The position numbers were made by a program, and so were the translations under genes. The notes beneath the pieces were generated by a model, which was not told where the DNA came from, did not search any database, and saw nothing but the letters and a program-made list of their open reading frames with translations. A DNA stretch of 9,145 bases from Gemmatimonadaceae bacterium (GTDB taxonomy: Bacteria; Gemmatimonadota; Gemmatimonadetes; Gemmatimonadales; Gemmatimonadaceae). This document shows positions 1 through 6,297 of the stretch, piece after piece. How positions within the stretch are numbered: position 1 is the stretch's first letter; each line of letters begins with the position of its first letter. The stretch covers positions 1-9,145 of the forward strand of contig JACMLI010000040.1 in the NCBI GenBank assembly GCA_014379705.1, given 5' to 3'.

Positions 1-812
1 GCCCGCGCCGCGCAAGCGCCGCGGCGTCGCAGGTGATCCTCGTGGACGATGCGGCGTACGTCATCGATTGTGGCGATGGCGTCGCGCGTCAACTCGTGCT
101 GGCGGGCGTTCCCCTGCCCGCGCTGCGGCACATCTTCATCACGCACCAACATTCGGATCACACGGCCGACTACGGGAACCTGTTCTGGCTCGCATGGACC
201 GCCGGTCTTCGCACGCGCGTGGACACGTGGGGGCCGCCCCCGCTCTCGCGAATGACCGCGCAGTTCCTCGCGATGAACCACGCCGACATCCGGACGCGCA
301 TCATCGACGAGCAACGCATCCCCTTGCAGCCACTCATTCACCCACACGACATCACGCGGGGCGGTGTTGTGCTGCGGGAGAACGGAGTCACCGTGACGGC
401 GGCGGTGGTTCACCACCCGCCCGTGGTGCCGTCATTCGCCTATCGATTCGACACGCCGGACCACAGCATCGTGATCTCCGGCGACACCACACGGTCCGAC
501 GCCCTGATCGCGCTCGCGAAGGGCGCGGACGTACTCGTTCACGAGGCGATGCTTCCCGCCGGCGTGGAGCGCCTCGTGCCGAACGTCCCGAACGCGGCCG
601 ACCTGCGGCGAAGCATCCTGTCGCACCATACGACCGCCGAGGACGCGGGACGCATTGCACAGGAGGCGGGCGTGCGCACGTTGGTCCTCTCCCACCTGAT
701 CCCGCCAGAGGATTCGCAAATCACCGACAGCATGTGGCTCGACGCGGCACGCGCACACTTCACCGGGACGGTCGTGCTCGGGCGTGACCTCCTCGAGGTG
801 GAGATGCCATGA
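1..812 (+). CDS. MBL-fold metallo-hydrolase, RNase Z/AtsA-like (5'-truncated)
   Basis: This is a zinc-type metallo-beta-lactamase-fold hydrolase cut by the left edge. The reading frame is open from base 3. A GTG at 33 would give 259 residues, but the in-frame sequence before it (PRRASAAASQ) continues the usual N-terminal strand of this family, so that GTG is more likely an internal valine. Counting from that GTG, the metal-binding HxHxDH motif is at residues 38-43 (HQHSDH). Further conserved points are H127/H128, the SGD at 149-151, HEA at 170-172, SHHT at 198-201 and a late LSH at 219-221. This layout matches the RNase Z/arylsulfatase-like branch (COG1234 type), which includes tRNA 3'-processing enzymes and AtsA-type arylsulfatases. 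No RNase Z exosite arm is obvious, so a small-molecule ester substrate is more likely than tRNA. No signal can be judged because the N-terminus is missing. It ends 31 bases before the stop of the convergent sulfatase gene. The fold is certain; the substrate is unknown. Confidence 0.88.
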   Translation, partial: PRRASAAASQVILVDDAAYVIDCGDGVARQLVLAGVPLPALRHIFITHQHSDHTADYGNLFWLAWTAGLRTRVDTWGPPPLSRMTAQFLAMNHADIRTRIIDEQRIPLQPLIHPHDITRGGVVLRENGVTVTAAVVHHPPVVPSFAYRFDTPDHSIVISGDTTRSDALIALAKGADVLVHEAMLPAGVERLVPNVPNAADLRRSILSHHTTAEDAGRIAQEAGVRTLVLSHLIPPEDSQITDSMWLDAARAHFTGTVVLGRDLLEVEMP

Positions 813-843
813 GCCTCGCCTCGTCCTGCGTGCCTCCGTCCTG

Positions 844-2286
844 TCAGCGCGCCTGCGTTGGATGGTACCCTGTGGCGGACTGAAGTCGCGCCAGCTCCGC
901 CTGCACCGTGGGCAGCACCGCACTACCTGCAGGCGTAGCAATGATGTTGTCGAGCTCGAAGGGATCCACCTGCAGGTCGTACAGCTCGTCCATCCCCGGG
1001 AGCTCGAGGTAGTGGATGTACTTGTAGCGCTCCGTGCGGACTGCCTGATACCCCATGTTCTGCATGCGCGGGAAAACCCTGTCGCTGTAGTACTCGATGA
1101 GCACGGAGCGGCGCCACGGGACGTCGGTCCCACGCAGCAGTGGAAGCAATGAGGCGCCGTGCCGGGACACGGTGTCCTTGACCTGCGCGAGGTCGAGGAT
1201 CGTGGGAGCGAGGTCGATGGTCTGCACCATCTGCGTGGGCGTGACGCCGGCCGGTATGAGCGGCGGGTACCGCACAATCAATGGGATCCGGGCGGTCTCT
1301 TCATACGCAAGCCGCCGTTCCTCGTTGAGGTGGTGCTCCCCGTAGAAGTAGCCGTGGTCGCCGGTGAGGATGATCATCGTGCGACCGTACTCGCCCATCG
1401 ACTCGAGCGTGCGGATGATGCGGGCGAGGCTCTCATCGACGGCGAGGAGCATCTCCAGCCGGTCGCGCACGTCCTGGTCGGGCGTGCCCGTCACCTCGTT
1501 GATCGGCGGGACGCCGGGGAGTGGGCGCAGCAGGGCCGGCTTGCGCACTACGGGGGCTCTCGCGTTAGGTCGGCGCGGCACCACCGCCGACGCGTAGCGC
1601 CCGCGATGGCGCACGGCAGGAATGAAGCCGGCGCCCTGTCCCACCACCGGCGCCACGCTGCCGTCGGCGCGCTGCATGACGTTGGGATGCAGGGCCTTGT
1701 GCGCGAGGAAGACCATGAACGGCTTTCCCTTCGATTCCTCCATGAACGTGACGACACGGTCGGTGAGGAGGTCGGTGACGTATCCCTTCTCCTCGATGCG
1801 CGTGCCGTCGACGTTGAGCTTCGGATCGTTGGCCTCGCCCTGCCCCTTCATCGCCACCCATCGCGTGAAGCCGGGGCGCGGCGTGTCGTCGTTGCCCATG
1901 TGCCACTTGCCGAAGAAGCCGGTCTGGTAGCCCGCCGCGGCGAGGGGCCGGGCGAATGTGGGCAGCTGATGGCTCGTGGCGTCGCGCTCGGTGTTGTCGA
2001 TGATGCCGTTGGTATGGACGTATTGCCCCGTGAGGATTGCCGCCCGGCTCGGCGAGCACAGGGGCGTCGTGGCGAACGCGTTGCGGAAGCGCGCGCCGTC
2101 GCGGGCGAGCTGGTCGATGGCGGGGGTCTGCACGAAGGGGTGACCCTCGATGCCGAGGTCGTCCCATCGCAGGTCGTCGACGAGGACGACGATCACGTTA
2201 GGCGGGCGCTCCTCGACGGCCGTGCGCGCGCACCCGGTGAGCAGCGCGAGGAGGGCGATGCGTCGCACGCGACCGGGAATGCTCAT
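844..2286 (-). CDS. Type I (formylglycine-dependent) sulfatase, predicted lipoprotein
   Basis: This 480-residue sulfatase of the alkaline-phosphatase superfamily hydrolyses sulfate esters, with an unknown substrate. The start at 2286 is chosen over a GTG at 2322 for two reasons: its ATG overlaps the upstream stop as ATGA, and a GGGAGG ribosome site lies about 7 bases before it. From that start, the N-terminus has arginines, a short hydrophobic run and a lipobox LLTGC with Cys at residue 19. Metal-ligand Asp pair D37/D38 lies in the VDDLRWDD stretch. The formylglycine signature C-S-P-S-R is at 77-81, followed by LTG at 85-87. Active-site K127 and H129 sit in FFGKWHMG, H196 in HKALH, and the second metal pair D310/H311 in GDHGYFYGEH. 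The C-terminal subdomain ends with the usual RTERYKYI and ELYDLQVDP segments. Length is normal and the gene is intact. Cysteine at position 77 means it needs FGE or anSME for activation, and an FGE homologue is the gene directly upstream. Choline-, aryl- and carbohydrate sulfatases are all possible. Confidence 0.95.
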   Translation of the reverse strand: MSIPGRVRRIALLALLTGCARTAVEERPPNVIVVLVDDLRWDDLGIEGHPFVQTPAIDQLARDGARFRNAFATTPLCSPSRAAILTGQYVHTNGIIDNTERDATSHQLPTFARPLAAAGYQTGFFGKWHMGNDDTPRPGFTRWVAMKGQGEANDPKLNVDGTRIEEKGYVTDLLTDRVVTFMEESKGKPFMVFLAHKALHPNVMQRADGSVAPVVGQGAGFIPAVRHRGRYASAVVPRRPNARAPVVRKPALLRPLPGVPPINEVTGTPDQDVRDRLEMLLAVDESLARIIRTLESMGEYGRTMIILTGDHGYFYGEHHLNEERRLAYEETARIPLIVRYPPLIPAGVTPTQMVQTIDLAPTILDLAQVKDTVSRHGASLLPLLRGTDVPWRRSVLIEYYSDRVFPRMQNMGYQAVRTERYKYIHYLELPGMDELYDLQVDPFELDNIIATPAGSAVLPTVQAELARLQSATGYHPTQAR

Positions 2287-3371
2287 GCCGGGCCTCCCTG
2301 GCTCCCTTTCCGTGCCCGCCACTGCTCGACCGTCATCACGGTGCGAAACCCGATGTGCGAGGTGCCCGAGTCAGGGGCACCGGGGCTCCGCGCACTCACA
2401 CGGTACCCGCGGCAATACGCGTCGTTGCACAGGTAGGACCCGCCACGCAGCACGCGCGCGGGCTGCCCCTCGGTGCGCGGGTCGAGGCTTGCGGCGGGGC
2501 CGGTGGGATTGACGACGACACCGCGCCGATCGTCGACCGCGTAGGTATCCGGCCGGTACCAGTCGAGCGTCCACTGCCACACGTTGCCCGACATGTCGTG
2601 GAGGCCGTAGCCGTTAGGCGGATAACGCCCCACGCGTGTCGGCGCGGCGGCATGCGCCGGGAACGTGCCCTCGTAGATGTGGGCCTGCGGCTGCGCCGGA
2701 TCGTGCGCCGCGTCGCCCCATGTGTGCGGGCTCCGCTCCGCGCCCCCGCGCGCGGCAAACTCCCACTCGGCCTCCGTGGGCAGCCGCCGACCTGCCCATG
2801 TGGCCCAGGCCACGGCGTCCTCCCACGCGACGTGCACGACCGGATGATCCTGTTTCCCTTCGATGGAACTCTGCGGTCCCTCGGGATGGCGCCAGTCGGC
2901 GCCGGGGGCCCACGACCACCATCGCGACCAGTCACGCAGGTCCACGGCGGTGGCAATGGGCGTGAACACGAGCGACCCCGGGACGAGCAACGCCGCATCG
3001 GGGGCCGCGGTGCCGGGCGGGAGCTGCGCCATGAGCCCCTCGACGTCGGGGGTTCGCTCGGCAACGGTCACGTATCCGGTCGCCTGGACAAACTCTTCGA
3101 AGCGCGCGTTGGTGACGGTGTGGGCATCCAGGAAGAACCCATCCACACGCACCCGGTGGACGGGGCGCTCGACGTCGCTGGCGTGCGCATCGTCTCCCCC
3201 CATCTGGTACTCGCCCCCCGGCACCCACACCATGCCCGGTGGCGCGTCGCCGGGAGCAAGGGATGGCTGGCGTACCGTCTCAGCCGATGGGCCGCTGCAC
3301 GCGAGCAGCGATGCCACGAGGAGCGTGGCGCGCGGGACCGACATCGGGAGGCTCGTCGTGACAACGGGCAT
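2283..3371 (-). CDS. Formylglycine-generating enzyme (FGE/SUMF1) homologue with lipoprotein signal
   Basis: The product is a 362-residue copper-dependent FGE-type protein, a family that oxidises the sulfatase active-site cysteine to formylglycine. It aligns by eye along the human SUMF1 catalytic domain. The segments seen are MVWVPGGEYQMGGDD (47-61), VDGFFLDAHTVTN (76-88), FVQATGYVTVAE (94-105), ADWRHPEGP (158-166), DHPVVHVAWEDAVAW (175-189), RRLPTEAEWEFAARGG (195-210) and PPNGYGLHDMSGNVWQW (251-267). The decisive stretch is GGSYLCNDAYC (310-320): it keeps the serine and both catalytic, copper-binding cysteines, C315 and C320 with four residues between, as in C336/C341 of SUMF1. Many SUMF1-domain relatives lack these cysteines, so true FGE activity is likely. 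The N-terminus has a lipobox-like SLLAC with Cys25, suggesting export. A second ATG at 3344 (residue 10) would still keep the signal; neither start has a clear ribosome site. The stop overlaps the sulfatase start by 4 bases, implying translational coupling. Confidence 0.93.
   Translation of the reverse strand: MPVVTTSLPMSVPRATLLVASLLACSGPSAETVRQPSLAPGDAPPGMVWVPGGEYQMGGDDAHASDVERPVHRVRVDGFFLDAHTVTNARFEEFVQATGYVTVAERTPDVEGLMAQLPPGTAAPDAALLVPGSLVFTPIATAVDLRDWSRWWSWAPGADWRHPEGPQSSIEGKQDHPVVHVAWEDAVAWATWAGRRLPTEAEWEFAARGGAERSPHTWGDAAHDPAQPQAHIYEGTFPAHAAAPTRVGRYPPNGYGLHDMSGNVWQWTLDWYRPDTYAVDDRRGVVVNPTGPAASLDPRTEGQPARVLRGGSYLCNDAYCRGYRVSARSPGAPDSGTSHIGFRTVMTVEQWRARKGSQGGPA
2291..2298 (-). promoter_or_regulatory. 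Ribosome binding site of the sulfatase gene, inside the FGE 3' end
   Basis: On the minus strand the sequence reads AGGGAGGCCCGGC directly before the ATG at 2286. The GGGAGG core has about seven bases of spacing and is the best Shine-Dalgarno match in the minus-strand block. It lies within the last codons of the FGE gene and decides the sulfatase start in favour of 2286. Confidence 0.6.
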
Positions 3372-3528
3372 CGGGCGAAGCTACGACCCATGCCCCACAC
3401 GCGCGAGACAGACTGGGCTACGTCGGAGGGGTGGACGGGTGCAGAATTCCGGTCGTCGCTCCGGCGAAGCATGCCCCGGCAGGTTGTACGCCGGGGGCCG
3501 GAGCCCCGTGGCGTTTATTCCACCCAGA
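3372..3528. other. Intergenic gap upstream of the FGE gene
   Basis: These 157 bases between two minus-strand genes hold no credible reading frame. The half nearer the lipoprotein stop carries two overlapping GC-rich hairpins, listed separately. The half nearer the FGE start shows no convincing -35/-10 pair or Shine-Dalgarno on the minus strand, though it is long enough to hold a separate promoter for the FGE-sulfatase pair. Confidence 0.5.
3474..3507 (-). terminator. Two overlapping GC-rich hairpins after the small lipoprotein gene
   Basis: A perfect 7-base stem pairs CCCCGGC (3474-3480) with GCCGGGG (3490-3496) around a 9-base loop. A second stem pairs GGGGC (3494-3498) with GCCCC (3503-3507) around a 4-base loop. 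They share bases 3494-3496, so they cannot both form in full. The position, 22 or more bases past the stop of the 3529-3966 gene on the minus strand, suits a transcription end or an mRNA 3' stabiliser. No U tract follows on the minus strand, so intrinsic termination is only a possibility. Confidence 0.3.
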
Positions 3529-3966
3529 CTACTGCGACTTCGTCACGCGCACCCACGCCACGTACTTCGAGCGATCGATCGGCTGGTTGATGTCCGGCTC
3601 GGGAAGGAGGGCCAGGAGCTGCACCTTGTGGCCCCACCCCTCGCCGCTTCGCGGCTCGAGGTTCGTGTGCAGCGCCAGGTTGAACGACGCCGCCTTGCAC
3701 CCCTGCTTGATGCACGGTGGATGCACCGTGATCGACGCGACCGCGTCGCCAGCCCATACGCACTGCACCCCGCGCGCGCAGCGCGACTCGTTGGTGACGT
3801 CGCTCAGCACCATATACACGTCGTCCACCTTGGCCTCCTGCCCCAAGTACAACGGGATGGAGTCGCCCGCCTGCGTGAGCGAGAACTCGACCGTGGTCTG
3901 GGGCGCGGCAGCCTGCTTGCCGCAGGCGGCAACGACCAACAAGGCAACAAGGCGAAGTGCTTTCAT
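3529..3966 (-). CDS. Small four-cysteine lipoprotein of unknown function
   Basis: I do not recognise a named family. The preferred start at 3966 gives 145 residues beginning MKALRLVALLVVAACGK, a clear lipoprotein signal with lipobox Cys15. The frame extends upstream to 4056, but those extra 30 residues lack signal character and would run into the upstream gene. The mature part is a compact beta-rich domain. Its centre has four cysteines (C63, C69, C85, C90), the first two in the stretch SRCARGVQCVWAGDA (61-75), enough for two disulfides. I recall similar C-x5-C-V-W-A-G-D-A segments in hypothetical lipoproteins of diverse bacteria; no activity is known to me. It lies 79 bases after the oxidoreductase gene and 157 bases before the FGE gene, so co-transcription is possible but not shown. 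No enzyme motif is visible; a binding or structural envelope role is a guess. Confidence 0.82.
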   Translation of the reverse strand: MKALRLVALLVVAACGKQAAAPQTTVEFSLTQAGDSIPLYLGQEAKVDDVYMVLSDVTNESRCARGVQCVWAGDAVASITVHPPCIKQGCKAASFNLALHTNLEPRSGEGWGHKVQLLALLPEPDINQPIDRSKYVAWVRVTKSQ

Positions 3967-3990
3967 CTGAGTAGGCGCGGGACGACGGTA

Positions 3991-4040
3991 CGGTCGGGCT
4001 TCTGTCGGGAGGACACCCCCCTGAAAGCTTACCCCGACCG
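3991..4040. repeat. 8-base inverted repeat between oxidoreductase and lipoprotein genes
   Basis: CGGTCGGG (3991-3998) and CCCGACCG (4033-4040) are perfect reverse complements around a 34-base loop. An inner GCTT/AAGC pairing (3998-4001 with 4025-4028) could partly replace the innermost pair. It lies wholly in the 79-base gap between two minus-strand genes, so it could be a 5'-leader structure for the lipoprotein gene or an end signal for the oxidoreductase gene. There is no U tract. An arm of this length in GC-rich DNA may be chance. Confidence 0.25.
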
Positions 4041-4045
4041 GCCCG

Positions 4046-4888
4046 TCACGCATCACGAGCGATCACCGCGAGATCGTCGGCCGCGTGGCCCTCGGCCAAC
4101 AGCGTGTCGATGCGCGCCGCAAGCCCCGGCAGCATCGCCAGCGGCCGTTCGCCTGCTGTCTCGATCATGAGGCGGACGTCCTTCCTTGCCATCGAGAGTT
4201 CGAACGTGGCGGTATAGTCGCGGGCCGCCATCTTCTTTCCCCGGACCGCGGTGATCGAACGCGGGTCGAAGAACTCGAGCAACTTGAGCGCATCGGGATT
4301 GGCGACGCCCGCCCCGGACGCGATGCTGAATACGTCGGCGACGAGTCCGTTCATGCCGACGATGAACGCGTTGCCACAGAGCTTGTACACGGCAGCGAGG
4401 TCGGGGCGTTCCCCCAGGTACTCGACGCGCTCGGCTTGCCGCTCGAGGGCAGGCTGGACCTGCTCGAAGAGGTCACGGCGTCCCGCGACCATGATGATGC
4501 CCTTCCCTTCCCGCGCCGCCGCGGGGCCGATGAAGACCGGGCAATGCAGGTAGTTCACGCCCTCGGCGTTGAGCCTTGCGGAGCGCGCAGCGGTGGTCGC
4601 AGGAAGCGTAGTGCTGTGGTCGACGATCACGGCCCCCGGAGCCAGAGCCTGACGCAGGGACGCAATGACCTGCTCGACGACCCCGTCATCGGGGAGGACG
4701 AGGTGGACACGCACGGCCCCCCGCACGGCGTCAGCGGGCGTGGCCGCGACCACTGCGCCGAACGCCTGGAGCGCATGGGCCTTGCTCGCCGTACGGTTCC
4801 AGACCGTGACCTGGTCGCCACGCCCGATGGCGGCCTCGACGAAGGCACTGCCGAGGAGGCCAGTGCCGATGTAAGCGATGTGAGACAT
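4046..4888 (-). CDS. NAD(P)-dependent oxidoreductase, beta-hydroxyacid dehydrogenase-like
   Basis: This 280-residue cytosolic enzyme belongs to the 6-phosphogluconate/3-hydroxyisobutyrate dehydrogenase superfamily and probably oxidises a beta-hydroxyacid or reduces the matching semialdehyde. The N-terminal Rossmann fold shows GTGLLG (8-13). After the second strand comes NRT (31-33), where the arginine favours NADP(H). The DHST segment is at 90-93. The usual substrate-loop motif (D/N)APVSGG is altered to HCPVFIGP (115-122), which sets this branch apart from classical HIBADH. The catalytic K-x3-N pair is kept as K169/N173 in YKLCGN, which argues against an imine reductase, where that lysine is normally replaced. 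The C-terminal half is the expected all-helical domain, and the length is normal. The start at 4888 fits the GxGxxG spacing; no strong ribosome site precedes it. It is first in the minus-strand block and divergent from the propeller gene. No functional link to the sulfatase is evident. Confidence 0.9.
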   Translation of the reverse strand: MSHIAYIGTGLLGSAFVEAAIGRGDQVTVWNRTASKAHALQAFGAVVAATPADAVRGAVRVHLVLPDDGVVEQVIASLRQALAPGAVIVDHSTTLPATTAARSARLNAEGVNYLHCPVFIGPAAAREGKGIIMVAGRRDLFEQVQPALERQAERVEYLGERPDLAAVYKLCGNAFIVGMNGLVADVFSIASGAGVANPDALKLLEFFDPRSITAVRGKKMAARDYTATFELSMARKDVRLMIETAGERPLAMLPGLAARIDTLLAEGHAADDLAVIARDA

Positions 4889-4984
4889 TCAGTTCGGCCA
4901 CAGGTGTGGAAGGTCGGCCCGCAACAACGTCGGGGGGCGCCCGAGCGTACCCGCATGCATCTTCCGCCCCTGGCCAACATCAGG
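4889..4984. promoter_or_regulatory. Divergent intergenic region with a small palindrome
   Basis: Transcription must leave in both directions from these roughly 96 bases (66 if the propeller starts at 4955). I see no confident -35/-10 pair on either strand. A short inverted repeat, CCACA (4898-4902) and TGTGG (4905-4909) around GG, lies just upstream of the oxidoreductase start and could be an operator half-site pair, but it is short. Confidence 0.3.
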
Positions 4985-6205
4985 ATGAGATCCGTCGTGA
5001 GGCATTTCGTTCCCATCGCATTGGTCCTTCCCGCTGCGATCGCGCAGGCATCGTTGCCACGCGCCGGGGGGGCACAACAGGTCACGGACAGCGCGGGCGC
5101 GCGCATCATCGCGTATGGTGCGAAAGACCGGGCCAAGGCGCGCTGGACCGTGGAGCCGAGGCCCTTGTTCAAGGTCGGCGGCGCCGAAGGCACCGGTCCG
5201 ACGGAACTCGCGCAGGTGCTGGGCGTGGCGCGCGTCGCCGACGGGCGCGTCGTGATCGCCAACGGGGGGAGCACGGACCTGCGCGTCTTCTCCCCAGCCG
5301 GGGCCTTCGTTCGCTCGATCGGGCGCAAGGGGCTTGGGCCCGGGGAGTTCGACGGCATCATCCTGATGCATCGCAGCGCTGATACGCTGGTCGTGCACGA
5401 TCGCCAGTCTCGCCTTCAGATCTACACGCCCGACGGCACGCTGCTGCGCTCGTATACGCGTCCCACCTTCGGGGCCCGCGGGGTGAGTTCGTGGCCCGGC
5501 ATGCTCTCCGACGGCTCGGGCGTCGTGCAGGGGATGGAACCGCTCACCGACACGACGTCGGACCACGTGACGGCGATGGCGGCGTTAGGCATCCGCGCCC
5601 TCAACAGCAACGAGGCGACGGCGTTCACGCAGATCCCCGTGTTCGAGCGCGTCAGGCGCGGCGGGCAATCGGTGGCCCTGTTCCTCGGTGCCGTCTCGCG
5701 CACAGCAGTCATGGGCGAACGCGTGTGCTCGGGCTACGCCATCCGCTGGGAAGTCAATTGCTTCGACCGTCACGGGAAACTCAGCTCCAGGACGCGGCGC
5801 GACGTCGATCCGGGACGGGTGACAAGCGCCGATCAGGAAGAGTTCAAGCGTGGCTACATCGTCGCCAACAAGGCGCAGCCGCCAGAGCAGGTGAAGCGCT
5901 GGACGCAGGTGGTGCAGTTTGCCGACAAGCGCTCCGCGTTCGGGCGCTTCGTGCCCTCGCCCACGGGGGAACTGTGGGTCGGACCCTTCGTCGTGCTCGA
6001 GAGCTTCGTGCCGGGACGACGCGGCACCGTGATTCCCGAGAAGCCCACGACGTGGTCTGTCCTTGCGAAGGACGGTACGTGGGCCGCCGATGTAGAGCTC
6101 CCCGCACGCTTTTCGTTGTTGGACGCCGGCCGCGACTACGTGGCCGGGGTCGAACTCGACGCGGACGACGTGGAGACAGTTGTGGTGTACCGCTTGCGGC
6201 GGTAG
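4985..6205 (+). CDS. Secreted 6-bladed beta-propeller (NHL-like) protein
   Basis: The product is 406 residues from the ATG at 4985. The start MRSVVRHFVPIALVLPAA is a good Sec signal: basic n-region, hydrophobic core, then small residues near 20-25. An ATG at 4955 adds ten residues and cannot be excluded; an AGG abuts the 4985 ATG and is too close to be a standard ribosome site. The open frame running further upstream is antisense to the oxidoreductase and is not coding. The mature protein has NHL/6-bladed propeller strands: VARVADGRVVIANGGSTDLR, then LRVFSPAGAFVRSIGRKGLG followed by PGEF, then LVVHDRQSRLQIYTPDG. The repeated G-x-G-P-x-E-F-type turn is typical of extracellular propellers in this protein class. 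Two cysteines in RVCSGYAIRWEVNC could form a disulfide. No catalytic motif is visible; a ligand- or protein-binding role is an inference. A TTA leucine codon at 5585-5587 is notable in such GC-rich DNA. The next gene begins 92 bases downstream on the same strand. Confidence 0.82.
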   Translation: MRSVVRHFVPIALVLPAAIAQASLPRAGGAQQVTDSAGARIIAYGAKDRAKARWTVEPRPLFKVGGAEGTGPTELAQVLGVARVADGRVVIANGGSTDLRVFSPAGAFVRSIGRKGLGPGEFDGIILMHRSADTLVVHDRQSRLQIYTPDGTLLRSYTRPTFGARGVSSWPGMLSDGSGVVQGMEPLTDTTSDHVTAMAALGIRALNSNEATAFTQIPVFERVRRGGQSVALFLGAVSRTAVMGERVCSGYAIRWEVNCFDRHGKLSSRTRRDVDPGRVTSADQEEFKRGYIVANKAQPPEQVKRWTQVVQFADKRSAFGRFVPSPTGELWVGPFVVLESFVPGRRGTVIPEKPTTWSVLAKDGTWAADVELPARFSLLDAGRDYVAGVELDADDVETVVVYRLRR

Positions 6206-6210
6206 CGGCG

Positions 6211-6233
6211 CGCGCCCGTGCCCACGGGGCGCG
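6211..6233 (+). terminator. GC-rich hairpin just after the propeller stop codon
   Basis: CGCGCCC (6211-6217) pairs perfectly with GGGCGCG (6227-6233). With one bulged G the stem can instead extend to nine pairs closed by a GCCC tetraloop. It begins five bases after the TAG at 6203-6205. The following bases are GGCTCCTGTTCG, with no U run, so it is either a weak or Rho-assisted end signal or a 3' stabiliser. If it terminates, the next gene needs its own promoter, which would have to fit in about 60 bases. Confidence 0.4.
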
Positions 6234-6297
6234 GGCTCCTGTTCGACGCCTGTACCAGCGCGCAGATTCGGGGGTCACTCCCACAGGTGCCCCCTTC

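Noticed and set aside
813..843. Bidirectional terminator between the convergent MBL and sulfatase genes
   Set aside because: The 31 bases contain no inverted repeat or T run.
1690..1790. Possible frameshift in the middle of the sulfatase
   Set aside because: The segment after HKALH is variable but stays in frame into the conserved FIPAVRHRGRYA and PRRPN stretches, so the gene is intact.
2287..2322. GTG at 2322 as sulfatase start
   Set aside because: It adds 12 charged residues before the signal peptide and lacks the GGGAGG spacing and ATGA overlap of the 2286 start.
1159..2436. Plus-strand 425-codon frame opposite the sulfatase
   Set aside because: It is a shadow of the sulfatase; Arg/Val/His-rich with no motif.
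2355..4170. Plus-strand frames of 411 and 435 codons opposite the FGE and lipoprotein genes
   Set aside because: Both are antisense to genes with clear catalytic or lipobox motifs and have no recognisable domain.
4085..4954. N-terminal extension of the propeller frame (706 residues in all)
   Set aside because: The upstream part is antisense to the intact oxidoreductase and is low-complexity charged sequence; the signal peptide begins at 4985 (or 4955).
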